From positions 7,502,001 through 7,566,000 of the forward strand of contig NZ_JAUSRB010000002.1 of assembly GCF_030811595.1 (NCBI RefSeq): DNA of 64,000 bases, given 5' to 3'. The stretch is from Streptosporangium brasiliense. Its GTDB lineage: Bacteria; Actinomycetota; Actinomycetes; Streptosporangiales; Streptosporangiaceae. The first letter of the stretch is position 1, and each line of letters starts with the position of its first letter. The translations under genes and the position numbers were made by a program. The notes under the pieces were generated by a model, which was not told the origin of the DNA, ran no database searches, and saw only the letters and a program-made list of their open reading frames with translations. Below, one piece after another: positions 40,467 through 49,275 of this stretch.

Positions 40467-40733
40467 TCATCCGATCCGGACGACGCTCTTTCCGTGGGTC
40501 GCTCCGCCGGCGAGACCGGCGATGGCGGCCTCGACGTCGGCCAGCTCGTACTCGGCCGTGATGTCGACGCCGACTCTGCCGTCCCCGACCAGTTCCAGCG
40601 CGCGGCGTACGCTGTCGGCGGGCCGCTCGGGATGGGGCTGGTTGATCAGGTCGTAGGCGGTGGAGGTGACCCAGCCGAGCACAGGCAGTTCTGCGACCTC
40701 CTCGATCGAGCCACCGAAACTCTGATCGAACAG
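40467..40733 (-). pseudogene. C-terminal fragment of a zinc-type alcohol dehydrogenase/quinone reductase
   Basis: The recognisable text begins SFGGSIEEVAELPVLGWVTS and ends YELADVEAAIAGLAGGATHG then KSVVRIG, the standard C-terminus of MDR-superfamily oxidoreductases. The N-terminal catalytic domain and the nucleotide-binding GxGxxG are absent. The frame upstream of 40733 is low-complexity non-coding sequence. It is a truncated remnant. Confidence 0.65.
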
Positions 40734-40966
40734 ACCCCCCGTCCCGCCAGGTCGACATCCCAGCACCCCCTGTCGACCTGAGCCGCGCCGGAAAACCTGA
40801 TGTGAGGGCCGCGCGGGGCCGGCGGGCCGGTCGGTGGATCCGGTGCGGGCAGCACGCGGTCTCCTGCGGATCCCGCCCTGCCGGTCCTGTCCCTGGGACG
40901 GGCCGTACGGCACGCGCAGGTATCCGCTCCGCCCAAGGCGTCAGGCCGGCCGTGAAGAAGGGGTGG

Positions 40967-41935
40967 TCATGACGGGTTTCCGACCCATCCCGTGCGCGTG
41001 CGCAGCCACTCCAGGGCGGCTCCGCCCTGGGCCGCCTGGAAGGCGCGTAGTGTCGGCAGACCTGGTGGATCGGGCTGACGGGACTGCCGGATGAAATACC
41101 CGGCGAGTGCGGCCAGCACCGCGGTCACCGCCGCGGGATCGGCGTCCCGCCCGACCGGATGGGCGGCGAAGACCTCCTCGGGCGGCGGACCTCCCTGCAT
41201 CCTCACGCTGGGCAGCATCTGCAGCAGGTCGAACCAGCCGGCTCCGACGGACGCCCACGGCCAGTCGACGACCACCACCTCCTCAGCGGTAAGCAACAGG
41301 TTGTCCGCCCGGATGTCACCGTGCACCAGGCTGTCCCCCTCGACGGCGTCCGGCCAGCGCGCCTCCAGATCCGCCAGCGCATCCAGATGGCGCGCTGCCC
41401 ACGTGTCAAGGCCGACCAGCTCATCACCGCCTGTTTCACGGTCCGCGACCAGGCGCCGCCATCCCTGGAACTGCTCACCGAAGCGCTGTCGCGCGGGCGG
41501 GGCGGGGATCGGGGCGGGGGTCAGCGCGGTGGCCAGCCGGGCCAGGGCATCCAGAACGCGTCCCAGCTCATCGGTCCGCCATGGAGCGGCCGGCGGGTGA
41601 CCGTCCACGTCTTCGAACAGCAGCGCGACCCAGCCTCCGGAATCGAACGAGGCCAGCATCCTGGGTGCGGGCACTCCAGCGGGGAGCGCAGCGGCGATGC
41701 GAGCTTCGGCTCGATAGATGTCGGCGGTGAGTGGATTCGGCTCGGGACCGACGGCCTTGGCGAACGCGCGCCGGCCGTCGGCCAGCCTCAGCCGCACGGC
41801 GGCGCCCGGCGAGAACCCGCCGGTCTGTGTCACCGCCTTGACGACCGGGGCACCCAGCCGGGTTTCGACGGCTCGGCGGACCTGTTCGGGTACGGCATGC
41901 CACGGCAGGCGCGTCCCGGTTGCGGGGGCGTTCAT
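40967..41935 (-). CDS. Aminoglycoside-phosphotransferase (APH)-fold kinase
   Basis: The 322-residue protein has the APH kinase core: FAKAVGPEPN (Lys60), catalytic HGDIRADN (His205, Asp207) and metal-binding DWPW (Asp224). The family includes antibiotic kinases but also many metabolic ones; the sequence does not match a named resistance gene. The ATG is followed at once by domain sequence. It faces no regulator and is separated from the exporter on the same strand by 132 bp. Confidence 0.85.
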   Translation of the reverse strand: MNAPATGTRLPWHAVPEQVRRAVETRLGAPVVKAVTQTGGFSPGAAVRLRLADGRRAFAKAVGPEPNPLTADIYRAEARIAAALPAGVPAPRMLASFDSGGWVALLFEDVDGHPPAAPWRTDELGRVLDALARLATALTPAPIPAPPARQRFGEQFQGWRRLVADRETGGDELVGLDTWAARHLDALADLEARWPDAVEGDSLVHGDIRADNLLLTAEEVVVVDWPWASVGAGWFDLLQMLPSVRMQGGPPPEEVFAAHPVGRDADPAAVTAVLAALAGYFIRQSRQPDPPGLPTLRAFQAAQGGAALEWLRTRTGWVGNPS

Positions 41936-42067
41936 CCTGACATCTTGGTGAAAATCGCACTCGACGGCGACTGCGACGGATCACCGGCGTGCAGCGGGTC
42001 GCCTTCTCATCCCCGACACGTACCACTCTGTCGTGCGGCCTATGCCGGTGGAGTCCCTGACGGTCCG

Positions 42068-43519
42068 TCAGCCTCCGCCCGGCTGCCTGCCCACCCCCAC
42101 CCCCGCCGTCCGCCTACCGCCACCCGGCTCTCCGCCCACCTGCGGGTTCTGGTGCCGGCCGGCAGCCGGCGCCATCAGGGTCGCGACAAGTACGATCAGG
42201 CCGCAGCCGGTGACGAGGAGCCAGCCGGGACGTAGCGCCTGGGCGAAATGTGCGGGTGAGGCGTCGACGACGACGCTGCCCGCGACAGCGATGCCGAGGG
42301 CCGAGCCGAGTTGGCGGGCGGTGGAGGTGATCCCACCGGCGACGCCGGCGCGGGCCGGCGGCAGGCCGCTGACCGCGGTGTTGGTGATCGGCGCGTTCGC
42401 GAACCCGAACCCGATGCCGACGAGCAGGTAGGCCGACGACAGCGACCGGATGTCGGTGTGGTCGCCGATGCCCACGAGGCAGAGACCACCGGCCGTGATG
42501 AAACCCCCGGCGAGCGCCAGCGGTGGGCGCGGGCCGAAACGTCCGACGAGCACCCCGGAGAGCGGCGCGCACACGGTCGCGGCGATGGCCATCGGGAGCG
42601 TGACCATCCCTACCGCCAGCGGGGTCATGCCTCTGGCGTGCTGGAGGTAGAGGGTGTTGAGCAGCAGGGTCGCGCTGAGGGCGACGAACACCACGACCGC
42701 GCCCACGACGGCCGCGACGAACGGCGGCCGGCGGAACAGCCGGGGGTCCACCAGCGGCTCGGCCCGTCGCGACTCGACCCACCCGAACGTGGCCGCGGAG
42801 ACGGCGACGATAACGTAGCCGGCGATCGCCGCGGGCGAGTCCCACCCGATGTGCGGTCCCTCGATCAGTACGGCGACCGAGCAGCCGACCACCACGGTCA
42901 GCAGCAGCTGCCCCGGAGCGTCGAGCCGACGCGGACGCTGCGCGCGCGACTCCGGGACGAAGACCGCGGTCAGCACCAGCACCGCGGCGACGACCGGCAC
43001 GTTGATCCAGAAGACCGACCGCCAGCCGACAGCCGAGATCAGAGCACCGCCCGCGACAGGCCCGGCGGCCATGCTGACGCCGAAGACGGCCGCCCACACG
43101 CCGATCGCACGCGCCCGCTCCTTCGGCTCGCTGATCACGTTGACGACGATGGCGAGCGCCACCGGGCTGAGCATCGAGGCGCCGACCCCCTGCGCGACGC
43201 GGGCGGCGACCAGCGCGCCGATGGTCGGCGCGAGCGCGCACGCCACGGACGCGGCGCCGAACACGACCAGCCCGAGCCGGAACACACGTCGCCGTCCGAT
43301 GCGGTCGGCCAGCGCGCCGGAGGAGATCAGCAGGCTGGCCAGTACAAGCGTGTACGCGTCGACCGCCCACTCCAGACCGCGGGTTCCGACACCCAGGCCG
43401 GCGCCTATCGACGGCAGGCCGACGTTCACGATCGTCGTGTCCAGTCCGACCAGGAACAGGCTCAGGCAGCAGATCGCCAGCACCGTCCAGCGTCTGGACG
43501 TGGCGGGTCGGGGGTCCAT
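42068..43519 (-). CDS. DHA2-family MFS multidrug exporter
   Basis: The 483-residue, 14-TM protein has LFLVGLDTTIVNVGLPSIGA (TM1), motif A SGALADRIGRRRVF, motif C-like GASMLSPVALAIV and TM5-TM6 text GWRSVFWINVPVVAAVLVLT. Proton-driven drug export is expected. ATG 43519 has AAGGAG 6 bases upstream. It diverges from an XRE-cupin regulator with an inverted repeat in between, so ligand-controlled expression is likely. The last 25 residues are Gly/Arg-rich and probably dispensable. Confidence 0.92.
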   Translation of the reverse strand: MDPRPATSRRWTVLAICCLSLFLVGLDTTIVNVGLPSIGAGLGVGTRGLEWAVDAYTLVLASLLISSGALADRIGRRRVFRLGLVVFGAASVACALAPTIGALVAARVAQGVGASMLSPVALAIVVNVISEPKERARAIGVWAAVFGVSMAAGPVAGGALISAVGWRSVFWINVPVVAAVLVLTAVFVPESRAQRPRRLDAPGQLLLTVVVGCSVAVLIEGPHIGWDSPAAIAGYVIVAVSAATFGWVESRRAEPLVDPRLFRRPPFVAAVVGAVVVFVALSATLLLNTLYLQHARGMTPLAVGMVTLPMAIAATVCAPLSGVLVGRFGPRPPLALAGGFITAGGLCLVGIGDHTDIRSLSSAYLLVGIGFGFANAPITNTAVSGLPPARAGVAGGITSTARQLGSALGIAVAGSVVVDASPAHFAQALRPGWLLVTGCGLIVLVATLMAPAAGRHQNPQVGGEPGGGRRTAGVGVGRQPGGG

Positions 43520-43617
43520 GGTTGCTCCTTCGTGGCGCTTGGCGGGCACTCGCGGAATCGAGGCCTCGCGGGGCCAGGACAGCAATGTCGGGCCATCGGG
43601 TGTCGATCGGGTAGGAA

Positions 43618-43636
43618 TTTTGCGGAAACTGCAAAA
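43618..43636. promoter_or_regulatory. Inverted repeat TTTTGC-N7-GCAAAA, probable XRE-cupin operator
   Basis: The perfect 6-7-6 dyad lies between the exporter and regulator starts and is the only AT-rich segment there. It is about 100 bases upstream of the exporter ATG and 52 bases upstream of the regulator GTG. Confidence 0.6.
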
Positions 43637-43687
43637 AACCGGCCCGGCCTGGTCGGACCGGTGCCCGGTCGGGCCAGACTGGTGGGC

Positions 43688-44287
43688 GTGGATGCCGAAC
43701 TGGAGCAGTTGCTCGCCACCATCGGGCCTCGGCTGCGCTCACTGCGCCGCGACCGCGGCATGACCCTCGAGGCGCTGTCGGCGGCGACCGGCATCTCGGT
43801 CAGCGGCCTGTCCCGGATCGAGTCCGGCAAGAGACGCCCGACCCTCGAACTGCTCATACCGCTCGCGCGGGCGCACCGTGTCGCGCTCGATCAGCTCATC
43901 GCCGCCCCGGCGACCGGCGACCCACGGGTTCACCTGACCCCGCTGCGGCACCGCCACCGCCGCGGAAGCGTCCTCGTGCCCCTGACGCAGTACCCGGGCC
44001 GCCTCCAGGTCTTCAAGCAGGTGATCCCGCCCTGCCCTCGCCGGCTCGTCACCCACACCGGCTACGAGTGGCTCTTCGTCCTCGCGGGAGAACTGCTGCT
44101 CGTCCTCGGGGAGCGCGAGCTCACGCTCCGTCCCGGCGAGGTGGCCGAGTTCGACACGGCCGAGCCGCACTGGTTCGGCCCCAGTGGCGACCGCCCCGTC
44201 GAGATCCTCCACATTTTCGGCAGGCAAGGCGACAAGGCCCGGGTCCGTGCGCGCCCAGCCGCCCTCCCGGAGCACCAGGCCGACTGA
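43688..44287 (+). CDS. XRE-family regulator with C-terminal cupin domain
   Basis: The 199-residue protein has a Cro/C1 helix-turn-helix (LRSLRRDRGMTLEALSAATG then ISVSGLSRIESGKRRPTLEL, about 16-55) and a cupin barrel (YEWLFVLAGELLLVLGEREL and LRPGEVAEFDTAEPHWFG, about 120-165). Such regulators bind a small ligand in the cupin and repress a neighbouring exporter or catabolic gene. Start GTG 43688 has no ribosome binding site. CAGACT (43675-43680) lies seven bases before it, so a leaderless transcript is possible; GTG 43682 is an alternative. Confidence 0.88.
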   Translation: MDAELEQLLATIGPRLRSLRRDRGMTLEALSAATGISVSGLSRIESGKRRPTLELLIPLARAHRVALDQLIAAPATGDPRVHLTPLRHRHRRGSVLVPLTQYPGRLQVFKQVIPPCPRRLVTHTGYEWLFVLAGELLLVLGERELTLRPGEVAEFDTAEPHWFGPSGDRPVEILHIFGRQGDKARVRARPAALPEHQAD

Positions 44288-44455
44288 GCTCCGCCTCCCA
44301 GCCCACGTCTGGAGGTCGTGCCCTTGCCGGTGTCCGGGCTCGACGCCACCGCCGAGGCCGCCCGCGCCGGCGGAGCCGAGCCATGGGCGATGGCGCCCAT
44401 GGTGACCACCGTGGGCAGGGCCGCGAGGACCTGGAGCATCGGATCGGCCACGCCG

Positions 44456-44486
44456 TTGACCTCAAGTTTGGTTGAGGTAACAGGAT
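44456..44486 (+). promoter_or_regulatory. SoxR/MerR-type promoter with 19-bp spacer
   Basis: ACCTCAAGTTTGGTTGAGGT (44459-44478) is a near-perfect dyad (ACCTCAA...TTGAGGT) almost identical to the SoxR box core CCTCAAGTTAACTTGAGG. It sits exactly between TTGACC (44456-44461) and CAGGAT (44481-44486), giving the overlong 19-bp spacer on which MerR-family activators work. ATG 44493 is six bases after the -10. Confidence 0.8.
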
Positions 44487-44492
44487 GATCGC

Positions 44493-45287
44493 ATGAAACG
44501 TGCTCTCGTACTCGGTCCTGGCGGCGTCGTCGGTACGGCATGGCTGGCCGGGCTCGCCGTCGGCCTGCGCCGTACGGGCGTGGACCTGGCCGACGCCGAC
44601 CTGATCGTCGGCACGTCGGCCGGCGCCATCGTCGGCGCCATGCTCGCCGTCGGTGAGGATCTCGACCGCCTGGCCAGCCTCCCGGGCCCCCGGGACGGCG
44701 ACACCACCACCGACCCGGCCAGGCTGGCCGAAGTCTTCGCGACACTCGGCGATCCCGCGCTGGACCGGGAGGAGAAGCTGCGCAGGATCGGGCGGGTGGC
44801 TCTCACCGCCGACGTGGCCCCCGAGCGGGCCCACCTCGACCGGACGGCCGCCCTGATCAACGCCCGTGACTGGCCCGGACGGCCTCTCCTGATCACCGCG
44901 GTCGACACGGAGACCGGCGAATCTGTGGTCTGGGACCAGGACGGGGATGCGCCGCTGCTGTCCGCCGTCGCCTCCAGCTACGCGGTGCCCGGCCTCTACC
45001 CGCCCGTCACGATCAACGGGCACCGCTACATGGACGGCGCCTTTCGCGCGGGCGCCAGCGCCGATCTGGCGGCCGGCGCCGACGTAGTGATCGTCATCGA
45101 GCCCCTGGCCCACGTCTTCCCCAGCGGTTCTCCCCTCTCGATCGCCCCTGACCAGGAAGCTCTGGATGCCTTCGGCTCCGACCTCCACGACAGGTCGGCC
45201 TGGGAGGCGTCCTACCAGGCGGGCGTACGGCAAGCGGCGCCGGCCGCGGAACGCGTCGGAGGGCTGTGGAACGGCACCGCCGGCTGA
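44493..45287 (+). CDS. Patatin-like phospholipase, RssA type
   Basis: The 264-residue protein has the patatin elements: oxyanion loop GPGGVVGTAW (8-17), GTSAG elbow with nucleophile Ser42, and the dyad Asp181 in MDGAFRAGASAD. It should hydrolyse acyl esters, probably of phospholipids, in the cytosol or at the membrane. A MerR-type promoter controls it and the message may be leaderless. No MerR-family gene is in the window, so the activator is encoded elsewhere. Confidence 0.9.
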   Translation: MKRALVLGPGGVVGTAWLAGLAVGLRRTGVDLADADLIVGTSAGAIVGAMLAVGEDLDRLASLPGPRDGDTTTDPARLAEVFATLGDPALDREEKLRRIGRVALTADVAPERAHLDRTAALINARDWPGRPLLITAVDTETGESVVWDQDGDAPLLSAVASSYAVPGLYPPVTINGHRYMDGAFRAGASADLAAGADVVIVIEPLAHVFPSGSPLSIAPDQEALDAFGSDLHDRSAWEASYQAGVRQAAPAAERVGGLWNGTAG

Positions 45288-45434
45288 TGAGCCCGCTCGC
45301 GTCGCGGCGCAAGCGCGACCAGCTTTCGGTCTTGAGATTGAGGCGCGGCCGCTCTCAGGTGGACCGAGCAGCAGGCCGTACGGGATCGCAGCGGGCTGTC
45401 CGGGTCTGGCTGGGCCCGTACGGCCCGGGGCCGG

Positions 45435-46676
45435 CTATCGATCCGGTGCCGGTGGTGTGCCGGGCAGGGTGACGGTGACGCTCGCGCCGCCGCCAGGAAG
45501 GTTGGCGAACTGGAGGGCGGCCCGGATGACGCGGGCGTGGCCGGACACGATGGTCAGGCCGAGCCCGTGCCCGCGGCCGCGCTCGGTCCGTCCGGTGCGG
45601 AAGCGCTGCGCCTGCCCGTTGCCCAGGTCGGCAAGCAGGTCGGGCGGGAAACCGGGTCCGTGGTCGCGGATGACGATCTGATGGGGGCGCACGGTGATCT
45701 GTACCGGGGCGGCGCCGTGCGCGTGGGCGTTGAGGACCAGGTTGGCGACGATCCGTTCGAGGCGGCGCGGGTCGGTGACGGCTGTCGCGTGGCCCTGCTC
45801 GCCGACGGCATGCAGGTCGGCGGGCACGCCGAGACGGTGCAGCGACTCCCGCACCAGGTCGGCCAGCGGCACCGGCTGCTGGTCGGGCTGCTCGCCGCCG
45901 GCGTCCAGGCGGGATATCTCCAGCAGGTCGTCGACCAGGCCGCGCAGCACGCCGATCCGGTCGCGGACCAGGTCGGTGGCCTGCCCGTCGGGCAGCAGCT
46001 GGCCGGCGGTCAGCAGGCCCATCAGCGGGGTACGCAGATCGTGCGCGACATCGGCCGTGAAGCGCTGTTCGGCCAGCAGCCGCCGCTGCAGGCTGGCGGC
46101 CATGGAGTTGAGCCCGGCACCGATGTCGGCGATCTCGTCCCGGCCGCTCGCGTCGGTCCGGGCGTCCAGGTTGCCGTCGGCGATCTGGCGGGCGGTGCGG
46201 GCGACGCGCCGCAGCCGCCGGTTGGGGAGTTCGGCCGCCAGCACCGACAGCGGCACCACCCCGGCCAGGGCGAGCAGCGCGGCTTTGACCATGTCGCGGT
46301 CGAGCGCGTACAGGCTGCGCAGCTCCGAGCCCACCGAGATCTGTACGCTCACCGCCCGGCCGCCGTCGCCGCCATACGGTTGGGCGGCCCACATCCACGG
46401 CTCGTCCCGGTGATCGAGCCCGTACCAGGTCGCCGGCCGGCCGGGCCGCAGCCGGGCGGCCAGGGCGACGGGGAGTTCCTGGACGGTCACCACGTCCTCG
46501 GGCAGGCCGGCGCGGGCCAGTGACTGTTCGAGCGCCTCCAGGGCTTGGCTCTCGGCCCCGTCCAGGGTGCGCTGCCAGGTCGCCCGGTGCACCAGGAGGC
46601 CGACCACGGCCGCGACGACGACGCAGGCGGTCGTGACGAGCGCGGCGATCTTCCATCGCAGCGAAGCCGGATTCAT
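45435..46676 (-). CDS. Two-component sensor histidine kinase
   Basis: The 413-residue kinase has TM1 at about 8-29, a roughly 100-residue extracytoplasmic sensor, TM2 at about 132-150, a HAMP linker (RQIADGNLDARTDASGRDEI), the phosphorylation site His212 in DVAHDLRTPLMGLL, and ATPase boxes LVLNAHAHG, RDHGPGFPPDL and GRGHGLGLTIVSGHA. ATG 46676 is used since the open frame further upstream overlaps the response regulator without domain content. It is encoded after its regulator and the ABC genes. The sensor domain has no recognisable ligand motif. Confidence 0.92.
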   Translation of the reverse strand: MNPASLRWKIAALVTTACVVVAAVVGLLVHRATWQRTLDGAESQALEALEQSLARAGLPEDVVTVQELPVALAARLRPGRPATWYGLDHRDEPWMWAAQPYGGDGGRAVSVQISVGSELRSLYALDRDMVKAALLALAGVVPLSVLAAELPNRRLRRVARTARQIADGNLDARTDASGRDEIADIGAGLNSMAASLQRRLLAEQRFTADVAHDLRTPLMGLLTAGQLLPDGQATDLVRDRIGVLRGLVDDLLEISRLDAGGEQPDQQPVPLADLVRESLHRLGVPADLHAVGEQGHATAVTDPRRLERIVANLVLNAHAHGAAPVQITVRPHQIVIRDHGPGFPPDLLADLGNGQAQRFRTGRTERGRGHGLGLTIVSGHARVIRAALQFANLPGGGASVTVTLPGTPPAPDR

Positions 46677-46690
46677 CACCGGGGCCCCTT

Positions 46691-46744
46691 TTAGGTAGTG
46701 CGCAGTCTGTAACCGAATCAGGTGATACGCAGTTTGTAGCCGAA
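46691..46744 (-). repeat. Tandem duplication of the last nine codons of the response-regulator gene
   Basis: Copy one (46744-46718) encodes FGYKLRIT plus TGA. Copy two (46717-46691), in the same frame directly after the stop, encodes FGYRLRTT plus TAA. They differ at about six of 27 bases, so the duplication is not recent, or the second copy comes from a paralogous regulator. Confidence 0.75.
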
Positions 46745-47407
46745 CCCGCGGACCGTCTCGATGCGCTCGGCGCCGATCTTCTTGCGCAGGCGCTGTACGC
46801 ACAGGTCCACCACGCGGCTGTCGCCGTCCCAGCCGTAGTCCCACACGGTGCGCAGCAGCGTCGCCCGCTCCAGCACGATGCCCGGGTGGGCGGCGAACTC
46901 CAGCAGCAGCCGCAGCTCGCTCGGGGCCAGCTCGACGCGTTGCCCGGCCCGCCGTACCTCCAGCGCGCCGGTGTCGATGCTCAGCTCGCCGAAGGCGAGC
47001 ACAGCGCTCGCGGCGGCCTGGCCGGTCGCGGGCTCGGGCCGGGCGATGGTGGCCCGGCGCAGCAGTGACCGGATCCTGGCCACCAGCACCGGCAGGTCGA
47101 CTGGTTTGACCACATAGTCGTCGGCGCCGCCCTCCAGCCCGGCGACGACATCCAGACCGTCACCGCGCGCCGACATCATGAGGATCGGCACCTGGCTGGT
47201 CTCCCGGATCCTGCGGCACACGCTGATGCCGTCCAGGCCGGGCAGCATCACATCCAGCAGCAGCAGGTCGTGGCCGCCCGCCTGGGCTGCCTCCAGACCG
47301 GTCAACCCGTCAGCGGCGGTCGTCATCCGATAGCCGTAGCGTTCCAGAGCCAGGCCGACCGACGTGCGGATCACCGTGTCGTCTTCGACGAGCAGCAGGG
47401 ATGTCAT
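46718..47407 (-). CDS. OmpR/PhoB-family response regulator
   Basis: The 229-residue regulator has a receiver domain with acidic pocket VEDD (7-10), phospho-acceptor Asp52 in LLLLDVMLPGLDG and Lys in DDYVVKPVD. A winged-helix output domain follows (LTEL-like text SELRLLLEFAAHPGIVLERA and ending RGFGYKLRIT). It pairs with the kinase 41 bases downstream and follows the ABC permease by 15 bases, so it belongs to the same operon and probably controls it. Confidence 0.94.
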   Translation of the reverse strand: MTSLLLVEDDTVIRTSVGLALERYGYRMTTAADGLTGLEAAQAGGHDLLLLDVMLPGLDGISVCRRIRETSQVPILMMSARGDGLDVVAGLEGGADDYVVKPVDLPVLVARIRSLLRRATIARPEPATGQAAASAVLAFGELSIDTGALEVRRAGQRVELAPSELRLLLEFAAHPGIVLERATLLRTVWDYGWDGDSRVVDLCVQRLRKKIGAERIETVRGFGYKLRIT

Positions 47408-47422
47408 GAAAATGCACCATAT

Positions 47423-48598
47423 CTAGCGAAGTGCGTTGACCGGTTCCATGCGGGCGGCACGCAGGGCCGGGTACAGGCCCGCGAGCAGCCCGACGACGGC
47501 GCCGGCGGCAGGTGCCGCGGCGGCCAGCCGTACATCCAGCACCGGAGTCCACTGCTTGGCGGCGCAGACCGCGACGATCACGACGATCCCCACGGAGGCG
47601 CCGATGATGCCGCCGGTCAGCCCGGTGAGGGTGGACTCCAGCAGGAACTGCGCGGCGACGTGGCGGCGGGCGGCGCCCAGGGCGCGGCGCAGGCCGATCT
47701 CGGCGACGCGCTCCATCACGGTCACCAGCGTGACGTTGGCGATGCCGACCGCGCCGACGACCAGGGAGACCAGCCCGAGGATCAGGAAGAGGGCGTTGAC
47801 GTCGCCTTCCACCGCATCGCGCGCCCTGGTGGGGCTGGACGGCGACATGACCTGGAGAAGGCCCTCGTTGCCGGGGCTGAGCGCGGTCGGCGCCTGCTTG
47901 GCGATCAGTTCCGCGGCGCCGAGACCGGTGTTGACCAGGACCCGGGTCACGGTGCTCAGGCCGTAGCGCTTGCCGATCGCCGGTGGCAGCAGGACGGCGC
48001 TCGCGAGGCTCTTTTCGCGTTTCGGGTCGTCGAGCACGCCGATGACGGTGTATGCCTGGGTGCCGATGAAGATGGCCGGGGCCCGTTCCAGCCGGGTGAT
48101 GCCCAGCATCCGGGCCGCGTGCCGGCCCAGCACGACGACCTTGTCCCCGCGGGCGATGTGCCCGGCGTCGAAGTAGCGGCCCTCGACCATTCTGCCCTTG
48201 ACCGCGGCGGGCAGGCCGGGGCTGCTGGCGACCACCGTGAGGGTCTGGTCGGTGACCCGGGTGGGGTCCACGACGTCGTTGGAGCGGACGCTGAGGTTGG
48301 CGCTCTGTTCCGACTCGGCGAGGGCGGCGGCGGAGACCACCCCGCGCAGCCGGGCCACCCGGCTGACGTCGGCCCAGTCGACCAGGGGGAACGGGTTGTC
48401 CGGGACCTCGACCGTGACGGAGGTGGCGGTCAGCTCGTCGAAGCGGCCGACGATCTGGTTGCCCGCCGTCGCGGCGACGCCCAGGGTGACCACGAGTGTG
48501 GTGATGCCCAGCACGGTGCCCAGCGTGGTCAGCGCCGAGCGCGCCGGGCGGGCCAGCAGGCCCGCCATGGCCTCGTTCAGCAGGTCGCGCGGGTGCAC
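47423..48598 (-). CDS. MacB/FtsX-type ABC permease
   Basis: The 391-residue protein has one N-terminal TM (LTTLGTVLGITTLVVTLGVA), a long extracytoplasmic domain of about 220 residues and three C-terminal TMs, with the FtsX signature MERVAEIGLRRALGAARRHV near 295-314. This is the MacB mechanotransmission design. GTG 48598 lies 2 bases after the ATPase stop. Together with the adaptor it should export or act on a substrate at the cell surface. Confidence 0.9.
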   Translation of the reverse strand: MHPRDLLNEAMAGLLARPARSALTTLGTVLGITTLVVTLGVAATAGNQIVGRFDELTATSVTVEVPDNPFPLVDWADVSRVARLRGVVSAAALAESEQSANLSVRSNDVVDPTRVTDQTLTVVASSPGLPAAVKGRMVEGRYFDAGHIARGDKVVVLGRHAARMLGITRLERAPAIFIGTQAYTVIGVLDDPKREKSLASAVLLPPAIGKRYGLSTVTRVLVNTGLGAAELIAKQAPTALSPGNEGLLQVMSPSSPTRARDAVEGDVNALFLILGLVSLVVGAVGIANVTLVTVMERVAEIGLRRALGAARRHVAAQFLLESTLTGLTGGIIGASVGIVVIVAVCAAKQWTPVLDVRLAAAAPAAGAVVGLLAGLYPALRAARMEPVNALR

Positions 48599-48600
48599 AT

Positions 48601-49275
48601 CTACTCCTCCGTGAGGATGCCGTCGGTGATGCGGACCCGGCGCCCGGCCCGGTCGCTCACCTCGTTCTCGTGGGTGATGACCACGATGGTCATGCCCTGG
48701 GCGCGCAGCTCGTCGAACAGGTCGAGCACGGCGTCGGTGTTCCTGCTGTCGAGGTTGCCGGTGGGTTCGTCGCACAGCAGCAGCGACGGTCCGCCCATCA
48801 GGGCGCGGGCGATGGCGGCGCGCTGCCGCTCGCCGCCGGACATCCTGCCGGGCAGGAAGTCCACCCGGTGCGACAGCCCCACCCGCTCCAGCGCCCGCAT
48901 CGCGCGCTCCCGCCGCCCCCTGCGCGACCCTGCGCCGTAGATCTCGGCCAGCATGACGTTCTCCAGCACGCTGCGGTGCGGCAGCAGGTGGAAGGACTGG
49001 AAGACGAAGCCGATACGACTGCCGCGCACCGTGGTCCGCGCGCCGTCCTTCAGCGTGGTGGTCTCGATGCCGTCGAGCCGGTAGCCGCCGCTGGTCGGCC
49101 GGTCGAGCAGGCCGAGCATGTTGAGCAGGGTGGACTTGCCGGACCCCGAGGGGCCGACTATGGCGACATAGTCCGACTTTTCGACTCTCAGGTTGATGGT
49201 GGAGAGCGCCCTGACGGGGGGTTCGGTGGGGAACTCCTTGGTCAGGTCGTCGAGCAGGATGACCGGCTCAGGCAC
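48601..49275 (-). CDS. MacB/LolD-type ABC ATPase
   Basis: The 224-residue ATPase has Walker A GPSGSGKSTLLNMLG (41-55), signature MSGGERQRAAIARAL, Walker B LLLCDEPTGNLDS and VITHENEV. GTG 49275 overlaps the adaptor's last codons by 8 bases. It powers the permease encoded next. Confidence 0.94.
   Translation of the reverse strand: MPEPVILLDDLTKEFPTEPPVRALSTINLRVEKSDYVAIVGPSGSGKSTLLNMLGLLDRPTSGGYRLDGIETTTLKDGARTTVRGSRIGFVFQSFHLLPHRSVLENVMLAEIYGAGSRRGRRERAMRALERVGLSHRVDFLPGRMSGGERQRAAIARALMGGPSLLLCDEPTGNLDSRNTDAVLDLFDELRAQGMTIVVITHENEVSDRAGRRVRITDGILTEE

Noticed and set aside
40967..41935. Named aminoglycoside resistance gene
   Set aside because: Only the general APH kinase motifs are visible; I do not recognise any resistance-specific sequence.
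44288..44492. Minus-strand text MLQVLAALPTVVTMGAIAHG as a lost MerR regulator
   Set aside because: It does not resemble the MerR helix-turn-helix or dimerisation helix and overlaps the operator; probably chance.
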